Of a stretch of DNA of 64,000 bases, positions 12,980-24,015 are shown in pieces. The DNA comes from Pontederia crassipes. Taxonomy: Eukaryota > Streptophyta > Magnoliopsida > Commelinales > Pontederiaceae. Made by a program: the position numbers and the translations under genes. The notes beneath the pieces are model-generated. The model worked only from the letters and a program-made list of their open reading frames with translations, was not told the origin of the DNA and searched no databases. The DNA is taken from the NCBI GenBank assembly GCA_030549335.1, contig CM060183.1, positions 21,092,552 to 21,156,551 of the forward strand. The letters run 5' to 3'. How positions within the stretch are numbered: position 1 is the stretch's first letter; each line of letters begins with the position of its first letter.

Positions 12980-13830
12980 AATTTAATTGTGTCCCAATGA
13001 TATTTGATAATAGGGACGCTTCTTATTATGCGTCCTAATAAAATTCGATAATAAAGACGTCATTGATTATGTGTCTCGATAATATTCGATAATAAGGACG
13101 TCACATATTATATGTCCTAATAATATTCCATAATAGGGACGCCGCTTATCATGCGTCCTAATAATATTAGATAATAGGGACACCACTTATTATGCGTCTT
13201 AAAAATATTAGATAATAAAGGCGTCGCTTATTATGTGTCGCAACAATATCTGATAACAAAGACATCTTTTATTATGCGTCCAAATAATATTTGATAATAG
13301 GGACATCACTTATTATGCGTCCCAATAATATCTGATGATAGAGACGTTGCTTATTATGTGTCCCAAGAAATAGGAACGTCGCTTTTTATGCGTCCCAATA
13401 AATAGGGACGTGGCTTTTTATGAGTCCCAATAATATTAGATAATAAGGACACTGCTTGTAACGTGTCCCAATAAATAGGAACATCCGTTTTATGCATTCC
13501 AATAATATTCGACAATAGGGACACTGCTTATTATGCGTTCTAAAAATATTCAATAATAAAGACGCCACTTATCTTATGTCCCAATAATATTTGATAATAG
13601 GAACGTCTCTTATTATGCGTCCCAATAATATTCGATAATAGGGACATCACTTACTATGCGTCCCCATATTATTCGATATTAGGGACACTACTTTACCATG
13701 TATCCTTAAAATATTCGATAATAAGGACACACTTTACTATATGTCTCGAAAATATTCAATAATAGGGATGATATATATTATGCATCACTAAAATATTTGA
13801 TAATGGGGACGCCGTTACTCCTCTAATAAA
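12980..13830. repeat. Subterminal satellite array, ~41-44-bp units, about 20 copies
   Basis: Units of the form AATATTCGATAATAGGGACG followed by TCGCTTATTATGCGTCCCAAT repeat with variation; measured unit starts at 13044, 13085 and 13126 give a 41-bp period. Each unit contains an inverted pair (GGGACGC and GCGTCCC) and could form a short hairpin. In CACTA elements such arrays are typical binding sites of the element's own DNA-binding protein; that role is inferred here. Confidence 0.88.
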
Positions 13831-15354
13831 TTAAGAATATAAGGATGTAGCTATTTATGTATTTACAATTGTAATATAAACTTTTTAAAATTTTGGTAAA
13901 AAAAGCAAAAATATTTTTAATTAATAGGTAGCTAGCTAGTATATATTCTATTTATTATTAAAAACAATTAGGAGGGATCCTTAATTTCTTTGACAAAGGT
14001 GTGTACATGAATTGTTTTTTTGTTCTATATTGATTCTTTTCTTTAGGGATATTCATGGATTCAGTTGACACAAATCCAATCACTCTGATTGGATTAAGTT
14101 GATAATAAAGGAATTAATAAATTAATATGATTGAACTTAATTGAATCTCATTGGGTCAAAAGTTAAATGAGGCCGATCTCAATTTTTGCTTTCATAATCC
14201 TTTTTATAACTCATACATTTAACTTTCAATGCAAGATTTTATCTTTTGGACATCCAATTAAAATCATTTTTATTAATCGTAATCTGTATTTTAATTTAAA
14301 AGCTAAATAAAATTAAATATAAGTCAAATTAATTTAGTTTTTGAAATACTTTGTACTAGACTCGTTTATTATTAAATTTTGATAGAATCTAACTTAAACA
14401 AGAACTCAAATCGGCCAAATTTAAACTTTGAACAATGTCTAGATTATTAATTATTTGAAGCTCTTTGATATAATTAATGATTGAGGATGATCAAGTATCC
14501 ATTTACGATCATAAATAATTTTAAGTTCATTTAATAGTATTTTTAAAATTGGATTTCAAATATGATGTCATATTAAAATATTGAAATTTCAGTTAAGTGT
14601 TTGGTTGAATTCCATTAGTAGGACAATTTTTTAGGTTCTAATGGTAACATAATTTTATTGGCTTTATAATATTACTTATAACTTCAAACCTAATTAAAAC
14701 TCGTGATTAACTTTAAAATTTTTAGTTGACACCAAGTTTTATGGGGTTTAAATTAAAAAAAGATTTTACAAGTAATTTATGTAATATAAATATATTGTTA
14801 GGTTATCTAATTATGACTTTTAGATACTATTTTTTATCTAATTTAAGCAAGAGTAAAAGTTAATATATATCTAAATAATTTCGAAATTTATAGTTATATA
14901 TTTAGAAGCAATGTTTATCTTATTTGTGACTTTATATATCTAACACTTAACAATAAATTATATAATAATTAATAGATTATTTTTTTTATCTAATTTAACC
15001 AACAATAAAAACATTCATATATATATATATATAATTTCGGAATTTATAATTATATATTCTAATAACAATGTTATAATATATATATATATATATATATTGT
15101 TAACTTATCTTATTTGCCTTTTAAATATAACTAACACTATGATAACAAATTAAATAATGATTAGAGTTATAGTCTATTTTGTTGAAAACTTGTTAATGCT
15201 TCTTCTTCCTCCTCAATTGTGAATCTTTCTTCGAAGATCAAGATCAACTTCTCAATTGTGATCCTTTTTTCGAAGATCAAGACGAATTTTTTCGGTAAGT
15301 TCTTCTCTTTTTTTCCAATATTTTTTTATTTAAAAATGTCGCACACCTCTAACA

Positions 15355-15700
15355 TGCAGGAGAGAGAGCGCCCCTCTCTCTGCAGTGCCCCGGGCCCTCT
15401 CTCTCTGGAGAGCGTGAGAGGGGTGCGCGCCCCCTCTCTCTCTCTCTGCGCGCCTCTCTCTCTGAGAGAGAGAGCCCCTCTCTCTGGGGCGCGTTCTCTT
15501 GCGCGAGAGGGGTGCACACCCTTCTCTCTACGCGTGCCCCTCTCTCTGGAGAGAGAGAGAGGGGCCCCCTCTCTTGAGCGAGAGGGGCGCGCGCCCTCTC
15601 TCTCTACAGAGAGAGAGGCGCGCGCTCTCTCTCTCACAGAGAGAGAGGCGCCCCTTTTCTATCTCAGATAGAGGGGCGCACTCTCTCTTTGCGTCGAGCT
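15355..15700. repeat. Palindrome-rich CT/GA low-complexity block
   Basis: Runs of CTCTCTCT alternate with GAGAGAGA at short spacing, for example around 15465, 15545, 15605 and 15635, interspersed with GCGCGC and CCCC. The block is self-complementary many times over and produces overlapping Arg/Ser/Glu/Leu-rich frames of 77-150 codons on both strands. Those frames are artefacts of the repeat. It lies in the middle of CACTA-1. Confidence 0.85.
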
Positions 15701-15844
15701 TCGAAAGAAGTTTCTTCTCAACAATGGATTGATCTAGTCTATTATTGGTTCACGAAAAAAGGGAAGATAATAATTTCATATTTATATAATATTAAATAAA
15801 TATGGTGCTTGTGATACTGATTTTTTGTTATTTGTTAGAATATT

Positions 15845-16760
15845 TCTGCAATAGGTAAAAGAGCTCGTGCACATCAAGTTGCTCCTCACACAAGAGTCCC
15901 AAAGTTTTGCTCAAAAGAAGCGGTTATTTGTATGTATTTTTATTTTACATAAATAAATTTGAATAATATAAATTTCCATGATTGATTGCTCTTATATAAT
16001 TTTTTTATAGAAAAAGAAGCATAATAGAGATCCCACTCCTGTGGAATGGTATTCTATAATTCACAAGCACAAAGATGGAAGATTCGTGAATCAAGCTTCT
16101 GAGCAACTTGTGGTATGAATAAGTTTATCTATTAATTTAACTTTGCATTTTAATTCTATACTTTTTCTTTATGCCGAAAAGGAAAAATAATATGGTATGA
16201 ATTTAATTTATTTTTCCAATTGAATAAATATTTTATGTATCTTTTTAACTTCATAAGTTATTTATTATTGAAAAATAGTTATTAAATACATTGAAACATT
16301 TTTTTTATGCACCACAGGAAAGAGCTACTATGTTAATGACAGAACGAATTGCAAACTCTCAAGAAACTGAACATGCCAATATAGAAGATCAAGGATATAA
16401 TGAAGTGATTAGGCCTGATCAATATGGTCGAGTAGTAGGTTATGGACTTTGTGTTAATGTTAGACAAGTACAAGGATCTCAAAGATGTGCAAGAATGAAT
16501 ATTGAAAGTGTTAATATTGAGCAACTGGTGCAAGCTCGTGCAGAGGAAATTGTGCGACGTGAACGTGCAAATGGAATCTCAATTTCAAAATAAAATGTAA
16601 GAAATGAAAAATAATCATCGACAACAAATATCAGATATGCAAGCTCAAATTGATACCATAACATCATTAGTATGACATTTTAACCGAGGAAATGAAGATG
16701 AATTATCACATTCACAAGTGAGCACTCTTCCTTCTTTTTCCAGTTTGTATGATGTAAAAG
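15845..16760 (+). pseudogene. Ptta/En/Spm-type plant transposase fragment of CACTA-1
   Basis: Exon-like blocks with good splice signals occur at about 15856-15930 (GKRARAHQVAPHTRVPKF...), 16011-16112 (after TTTATAG; ending at a GT donor; KKHNRDPTPVEWYSIIHKHK...) and 16318-16593 (after CCACAG; ERATMLMTERIANSQETE... up to NGISISK and a stop). Downstream to about 16675, another frame reads MQAQIDTIT-like coiled-coil sequence. This layout (basic region, KDGRFVNQASEQ segment, then coiled coil) matches the C-terminal half of the plant transposase Ptta/En/Spm family. The N-terminal part and the catalytic transposase of a complete CACTA element are absent, so the copy is non-autonomous. Confidence 0.65.
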
Positions 16761-18361
16761 TATACTATTGATGATAATTGTACATTTTGATACTTATAAA
16801 TTTATTATTTTGTTTTTTACAGGGACATGGCCAAAGAACTTGAAGATTGCAGAGAATGATAAAGCTTCAAATGTCTTTTGTTAGAGATTTTTAGATCTAT
16901 CATATTTTTTTCACTAGAGATGTGTGTGATTAAAAAACAATGTGTCACAAATTCTTCAGAAATTTTAGTTTGTTATCTAGATTGACTTCTTACTTATATT
17001 TTATTTATCTGGCCTGCAAAACCGTCATATATATATATATGTGTGTGTGTACCATATACATGTTAAATGATATAACGAATTAATATTTATAAAATAATAA
17101 TATAATTTAAGACACTAATTATGCGTCTTTAAATAACAACTAAGAACATTTTTTAGCATGTGCCAATTTTCAAATGTGACATTTTAAAATAAATATATAA
17201 AAAAGAATTGAAGACACAAAATAAAAGTGTCCTTAAATTTACAATATTGATTTATGACGCTTGTTATAATGTTCTTAATTGGTAACACTTGACAATGATG
17301 CATATAGCAACGTCCTTACATTAGAGACGCTAGTGATACAATATCAAATAGCGTCTTCAATTTAGCAACACAAATTAACAACGTAAACGATAATGTCTTC
17401 ATATTTGTGTCACATGATAATGATGCAAATATTAGCATTTTAAAATTTTTGACACAAAAAATAAGGACACTTTGAAAAGTGCAGGTGAATTTGTTAACGA
17501 CGCAAGCTAACAACATAAGCTAAAATGTCTTTAACTTAACAACGTCAGCCGACGACACATGTAATTGCGTCGTTGAAATAGAGTCGCAAGTGGATGACGC
17601 AAAAAATAGCGTTTGCAATTTAACAATATTGATTAGAGACAGAGCAATAAGTGTCTTAATATTTGAGACACACATTAGCAACATAAAATGTTAATGTCCC
17701 TAATATTGTTTTCGACACCAAGAATAAGGTCGCTTTTAAAAGCGCAGGTGACCTGTTTAAAGACGCAAAAAATGCGTCCATAAGAATGTAAATTTGCTTC
17801 CTTAGATGTAATTTCTCTTGTAGTGGCGTGCGTCATCGACGATGACGACGCAGGGGGCAGCGACCACCCCCCCACGTGGTTTTTCTTTTTTTCTTTTTTT
17901 TCTTTTTTTTATTTTTTATTATATATTATTTTATATAAAAATAGAATTTAATTCAGAACAGAGATATAATGGACTTTTCACAAATGCGAAAAATAAAAAA
18001 TAATGTTGAAATCGACGGAATTGGACGGAAGGACCAAATTGGAAAAATCGTGATAGTTTAGGTACTCAAGAAACGAAGTTCGTAGTATAGGGTTAGATGT
18101 GATAATTCCGATAGTTCAGGGGTGGTTAGAGGAAGTAACCTTAAAATCTTATGTAAGATAAAAAATGTCCTAATTAAGAAAGATTAAACGGCTTAGCTAC
18201 CTTACAATAGAAAAAGAAATGCTAAGATAAGTAAATTATGGAAATATGATTAGTAATTTTTCATTTAAAAATTAGAAAAATAAATTTTAAATAAAATGTT
18301 TTTATTATATAAAAGGTCTCGTTGTCTAATTTTGCTTTAGGCCTCTTTGTGTCTTGAGTTG

Positions 18362-21300
18362 GAACTAATTGTGCAATAAAGATAAATTAACCATTTAATG
18401 GGGTGCCAAAATTTCAAAAGAACCCTCAACTTTCCAAGTCCATAGCCAAGTTAGGATGAGTCCACAATCAATGAGGGCCCTGTAACTACGTCCACAACAA
18501 ACACAATAAGTTTGATCAACGTATTAAGCAATTTTTATTTTCCACTTAAAAATATTAGTGATATATAATAATTATAAAATTTATTTAATTGTGCACGCAA
18601 AAATGTCAATTGATCAAACAAACATGCATGAAGGTGACACGAGCAAACCATTTAAAGTTCAACCATAATTGAGTCCAATAATATTATCCTTATCTTTTTT
18701 CTTCTAGATTATCTAATGATAAATGATTGGATGAAAGGGTAATGACAAAGAGATTTCACTAATTAGATCACGATGGATTATTTAATATCAAAATCTTGTA
18801 AACAAATGATTAAATAATTTATTAAAGTTAATTATTATCAAGTGAATTAATAAATTAAATTAGCTTAACTTATATAATTTGAAATTTAATAGTAAATAAT
18901 AGCATGAATTAATTTTATTGATAGATTAAAGCTATTGCCGACGTAGTCTCCCAAGTAGCTATAATCAACTATTTTAATATTTAATTATATAAAAACTTTC
19001 AAATTTAACTTGAATTTTAATCTAATAGTAAAATATTTTATCTTTGTACCTTGATATTGATTTTTTTTAATCAGGTCCAATCAATGTCACCAAAATATGA
19101 TTCGATCTGCAGATGATGGTATATCTTAACACAAAAAGGATATAAAATACTTTAACAATCAATGCAAAACATATCTCAATAATATCAAAATAGTAGGCAT
19201 AATAATTGTGTTCACTAGGGATTAAAATAATGAATGATGATTCAATTTAAATATAATATTCCACAAACTTGTCCAAATAACACACTATATCATATGCCCA
19301 AAAATTGACATAAAAATAATGATATGAAACATCTAAAAGCAAAGAAAAATAAAATACTTCTTGTTATGATACAATATACCCAAAACTAAAAGTAACATTA
19401 AATCATGTTAAAATATGCATGCATCAAAACCTTAATTAGAATATTTTATTTTGTTAGAAAAAAGAATAATCATAATCATAAAGCTTTGAAATTCTTAATT
19501 TAGAATTTTGCTATGTTATTACTTTTGATAAGTAGATTGATTCCAAAAAAAACATTGATCATGCAATCATCATATACTCAAAAATCATCATACACTCATA
19601 AAAAAATGATAGCAATTTTGAATTAAAATTATAATCAAATTGTAACTAATAAGCACACCCTTGCACTATTAAATTAAGTTAATAAGAGATTAATAATCAT
19701 AAATATAATCAATGGAGTGCACCTCAAAGATATACACATTTGTCCTACGATCTTGTTTGATCTAAAAATTGTACTCAGAAATAATATTTGTTAGTTTTGT
19801 TCTTTTGTACCACTTTGTTATGATACCTAAAGAATGAAACATAAAAAAAAAATGTATGAACTCATTGACGAATAATGATTAAATTTGATGAATAACACAA
19901 ACTTAATTTACAATTGAGTGATAAAATTATTTGATAATACAATATGTGAATTAGTTAATCAGTATCACTTAACTCAATTTGCATTATTATATGCATACTA
20001 AATAAAAGAAATTCATTTTTATTTTAGTGGTCAAAATATTTTTAAAAAATAAAAATGCTAAATAAGAATAAATAATAACATTATGTCACCCCACATAATA
20101 TAAAGAATAATTGTATCACACAAATAGTAATTAAAATATGTTGTTATTGTTATTTAAAAATTTATAACATTAATTGTTGATCTTCATTTGTTGATCTTTT
20201 AAGTATCCGAAAACGTTAACATGCTTGTTGTTGATATTGATTTATTTATCAAACATGTAATGTTCCATTTAATAAAATGAAATTTCAACTATTTTAACCC
20301 AAAAGTCCAATATGACTCAACAAACCTAATTCATTTAATTAAACCCTAAAGTATAAATATCCAAAAGAAATTCTGAAAAGTTGTTTCCCTTTTTGACTAT
20401 CTGATCCTCAAAACATACACTAACAAGTGCTCAAAACTTTTTGTAGCTAATCAAAGATAGATAGGAGGAGAAGGGCACTCAAAGCAAGAAGGGGAGACAA
20501 AGCTGAAGCAACACGAAGAAGAATCAAGGGACGAAGATAAAAGTATATAAGAATGGAATTTTAATTCAAAATTCTTAAAGTATGTTTGAAGAAATCCAAC
20601 CACAACTTCTTTCTCATTGCTTATGTGCTTGTTTGGTTTGAGGTGTTAAGAACAACATTTGATCATTTGTTCTTATGTGATTGGAACTAAGACATTTGTA
20701 TTTATGCACCTATGTTATTGATTTTAACTTTTTTTTGCTATTAATTTTGAATGGAAATCTTGTGGCATGTTATCCATGAAATTAAATTGTCTTGCCATAC
20801 CTTAGCATGTTTATTTAGAGTTTAATTGTCATGCTAAGATGAATTGTATTAGAATTGCATTGAAATATAAATGAGATGAAATCGTCAAAATCATTTTTAA
20901 AAATCAAGAACCACTATGGTTCATAGCACTATGCTCCACTTGTAGCGGCACACACATACAATCAAGCACATCTATGTTACGGTCTGTAGCATTGAATGCC
21001 CAATCATAATGCACAAATGTTGAGACCATAGCGAGAAAATCATGGCACGTTTGACAAAAAATGTAGTAGTGTGATTTGGGAATGCGACTTTCGGGAAAAC
21101 ATTACAATTAGACTGAAGTGTGTTGGCTCAAACTATAGCGCACATAAAAGGATTATGATGATGGAAATTTAAAACGCACTCTTCATTTGCCACACACCTA
21201 ACATAATCGTAGTAAGCAAAATGGCCCTATTATGAATAGTAAAGTGATGATATATATATATATATTGAGGATTATTAATTAAGGATAACTTGTTAGATAT

Positions 21301-21500
21301 ATCTTGTGCAAATCAAAGGAGGGTACGTCCTCAAGTCTCAAGAATGATAAGCCTTCACTAAAAGTTGTCTCAATCTAATCAGAGCTAATTATTCACCATT
21401 CATAATGCCGAGTCTCTCGGACATTAAGTTATCAATATATATATATATATATATATATGGTGTTGAGTTTTGAATAAACGAAAGAAAAAATGACCTTGAG

Positions 21501-21539
<39 letters not shown>

Positions 21540-23089
21540 TGTTGAGTTTTGAATAAACGAAAGAAAAAATGACCTTGAGGCCTAGCTAGTCATCCGGTAT
21601 ATGTCACCCGATTCAAGAATCAAATAATATAATAAGTTATCTTATGATAAAGATCAATGATGATGATGACGACGACGACGATGATGTAAATGAAAGTCAT
21701 ATAATATAATAAAGATGTAATAGTTTGAACATAAAAATAAAGATGTTAATGTTATGTATAATTAATCATGCAATGAATATTTTCCCCTTGTCATTACATG
21801 CTTGTGTTCAAGAAGTTAAAGATAAAGTTCATACTATAACTTAAAGTTAATGTTTCCATATTATATGAAAAGTCATATTTTACTATGTATGTTTGTATCA
21901 TATGTCATATAAGATGCATGAAGTAACTCATTCCATAAAAATATGTTAATTATGTTTATAATGAAATTGCATGTGACATATTAAGTAAAAATCATGATTA
22001 AAGTTATCATGAATCAACTTCAATATATTCTAATAAGAGACGCTTCCTTGTACAAAATGGATCTGCACAAATAAGGTGGCCTACATTCGGCGATGGTGTC
22101 GCTCATAATGAAAAATTGCACATGTCATGGTTGAGTTTTTGGTGCCATTAAACTAATTTTATCTCTAGTCTTAATGTCACGTCATCAAATCTATATGAGT
22201 TAGTGTCTGTTTTTGAATTACTAACCCTTGTACAAACTTGCTTATATTTATGTGTTATCTCAAATTTTTTGTTAAGTCATGATATTAGATCCTATATTGA
22301 CCTATGGGTTAGGTTTATGATATTTTTAGATTACGTCTTAACTAAGTCATTTGTTGTCATGCTTATGTTTATTGCTTATTTTTATTACGAACATATATGT
22401 TATGCCTATATCAAATGTTAAAGATGAAGTTGAATGTAGCACTAAGTTGAGCTCGATAAACCAGATCTAATTTTATGGGGTTACAAAACATATTAAGTAA
22501 AGTTTTGATTATATCAAAATGTTGTGTATCCATTTTGATTAAATGAATATGTTGTATGTCTCTTTTAAACAGAATTTTTTAATTCTATTTCTTCATAATC
22601 GTTATTCTAGTTGTGGTCACAATAAAAATATTAATTTAATTACCTTTTTTTTTGTAAAAACAATTGCCAAAGGCCACAACTACCTGTGTAATTAATAATG
22701 TATCTTTACTGGATTCACATCAAGCTTTGAATATATGATGGTGGCAGTCCTCTTTCTATAGATTCCGTTAGCTCTTTTATATTTTGTTTGTTGCAAGAGC
22801 AATAACCGTTTATTATAGCATAATAAATCATTCATTATAAAAGGTGTGATCGATGGTCCACAAATGATTGAATTTTTAGATAATAACATCTAATTAATTG
22901 ATGAATTTGATTAATTATTAACTTTATATATATATATATATATAAGATTAAATTATAACTTATAATTTCCATATAAATATGTAAGTGGTTATGATTATTT
23001 GTGAACTTCAGGTTTTTATTTTATAATATAATTTAAATCATTAGCCAAGGCCACGATTCCACCCTGTGAAACTTTTTTTTTTAAATCCT
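18362..23089. other. AT-rich intergenic DNA, no supported gene
   Basis: No convincing frame occurs in either strand. At 20280-20560 a stretch with TATAAATAT and a purine-rich GGAGGAGAAGGGCAC... segment looks LTR-like, but no matching second LTR or coding domain is visible. A GAT/GAC triplet tract lies at about 21658-21685. The 72-codon frame at 22203-22421 is hydrophobic and AT-driven and has no recognisable family. Confidence 0.5.
21431..21582. repeat. 45-bp direct duplication separated by (AT)n tracts
   Basis: An identical 45-bp segment starting GGTGTTGAGTTTTGAATAAA and ending ACCTTGAGGCC is present at 21459-21503 and 21538-21582, each copy preceded by an (AT)n microsatellite. It looks like slippage or unequal exchange mediated by the AT tracts. 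Confidence 0.97.
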
Positions 23090-23530
23090 TAATTCTAAAT
23101 TGATGTTCAAAGTAGTCAGAATCCAGTCAATTTTTCGATTAAAAAAATCATTTCGATCAATTTTTAAAGTTAATAAAAACACTCTATAATTATTTTAAAA
23201 ATAAAATAACCTCTAGCAGGTCATTTTTATGAGTTTTGGGGTTCTACTTTTATATAACTATATTTTAAAATATATAATTAAATAAAACTAATATAAACAT
23301 ATTAATTTTATAATTAAGTATAAAATATACTATTAAAATTTTACAATTACCAAATTAAAGTTCCATCATGTGATGAAAATATAAAATTATATAAAAAAAA
23401 GTTATAACATTTATAATAAAAGAATTGATAACTTATGAATTAATTATACAAATAAAAAAATTGACTTCATGGGCTCTATTATTTTATTTTTCGGATGGGC
23501 CTTAATTTTCGGATTCCTTGTGTTTTTCTT
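23090..23530 (+). repeat. Dispersed AT-rich repeat, copy A
   Basis: The order of short blocks here (TTTTTCGATTAAAAAAATC, TTTTAAAGTTAATAAAAAC, CATATTAATTTTATAATTAA, CATGTGATGAAAATATA, AATTAATTATACAAATAAAA, TTTTTCGGATGGGCC) recurs in the same order and orientation at 39350-39970. The two are diverged copies of one repeat. No coding capacity or end structure identifies its class. Confidence 0.65.
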
Positions 23531-23621
23531 ACACCTTAGATGTGGCTAGTCCTCAAATGTTGACATGCATGCATAACTTAATGAATAATTATCCACAAAC
23601 AAATTGAAAACCCCAAATCAA

Positions 23622-23623
<2 letters not shown>

Positions 23624-23680
<57 letters not shown>
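23624..23680. repeat. (AT)n microsatellite, about 57 bp
   Basis: Uninterrupted alternating TA dinucleotides just right of the dispersed repeat copy A. Confidence 0.97.
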
Positions 23681-23683
<3 letters not shown>

Positions 23684-24015
23684 CTCGATTTAAACATCCA
23701 CGTATAAGATTGACATCTGTCCGAAAATTCTCTTTTTTGACAGAACATTACACTATAATTTTTATAAATTCGTCACATTATAATTTTACAATTATATTAT
23801 TATAATTATATCAGTTAATTAAGGGAGAGCAATTATATACTCTAACGACCGTTTTGAACTTAAACCCGCTCTTATCTAAATGAGCGCATACAAACCAGTA
23901 ACACTTGTACTAAACCAAACATGGAGATACGAACTCAAACCTTACGAATCACAAGCAAACTCGTTACGTTCGTAACTCTCCAGCTTTGCCGGAAAAGTCA
24001 CGATTAACTCTTCAC

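Larger units (their letters stand above)
12726..17825 (+). mobile_element. CACTA-1: CACTA (En/Spm) transposon nested in MULE-2
   Basis: The right end is ...CTCTTGTAGTG, the inverse of the canonical CACTACAAGAG terminus; the left end GTCTACAACAAAATAG is a diverged version (GT instead of CA). Both ends continue with TTTAAGGAC / TCTAAGGA. The subterminal regions are rich in short GGACGC / GCGTCC-type motifs, as usual for CACTA elements, and fragments of a Ptta/En/Spm-type protein lie at 15.8-16.75 kb. The expected 3-bp target duplication is not exact (GGG at 12723-12725 versus GCG at 17826-17828), so the left border could be off or mutated. Confidence 0.8.
12129..18141. mobile_element. MULE-2: second member of the MULE-1 family, split by a CACTA element
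   Basis: The left end GGGTTATTTCCTGTAACC and the right end ...GGAAGTAACCT are inverted copies, and an exact 9-bp duplication TAAAATCTT flanks the element at 12120-12128 and 18142-18150. The terminal repeats resemble those of MULE-1 (shared GAAAAGTCCATTATACCCCT). The MULE's own DNA is 12129-12725 and 17826-18141 (about 0.9 kb), again with a GC-rich low-complexity core; the rest is the nested CACTA element. The internal motif GCGTGCGTCGTCGAC at about 12585 recurs in similar form just right of the CACTA at 17826. Confidence 0.9.
8190..18290 (+). pseudogene. hAT transposase pseudogene (TTF-type zinc finger / ZMYM1-like), in four pieces
   Basis: Pieces lie at about 8190-9488, 10280-10832, 11931-12119 and 18151-18290, in collinear order. 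Recognisable stretches are RDLLVEKGPIQ and SRHFSTSHYIKK-like residues (TTF finger region, about 8375-8500), VVLYYTLDVSHQE (about 8950, the conserved catalytic-core strand), ELIEIILEFLHVDDTSGKGL (about 9040), GQEYDNGSKMKGK (about 9130), YTPCGCYNINL (about 9220), TYELKNFEFYS (about 10350), FREKCIVRRKKQF (about 10590) and RLNGLATLTIEKEM (about 18190, the C-terminal dimerisation motif). Many frameshifts and stop codons are present, so it cannot make a transposase. Family recognition is from memory of this well-conserved group. Confidence 0.82.
7424..18361 (+). mobile_element. Decayed hAT transposon (ZMYM1/TTF-finger type) hosting nested insertions
   Basis: The left edge AGGGCCGGCCCAAGGCCC is typical of plant hAT elements of the zinc-finger-MYM-like group. 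The right edge near 18344-18361 (GTGTCTTGAGTTGGAACT) is a diverged inverted copy, about 11 of 18 positions matching. Transposase remnants run left to right between them. The interior is interrupted by a small inverted-repeat element (9490-10278), MULE-1 (10842-11921) and MULE-2 (12129-18141); removing them leaves about 3 kb, a normal size for this family. No 8-bp target duplication could be recognised, which fits an old insertion. Exact outer borders are uncertain by a few bases. Confidence 0.7.

Noticed and set aside
13000-13850. CRISPR-like look of regularly spaced repeats
   Set aside because: Adjacent satellite units without unique spacers, inside a plant CACTA transposon.
15219-15732. 150-codon plus-strand and 103-codon minus-strand frames
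   Set aside because: Generated by the CT/GA palindromic array inside CACTA-1.
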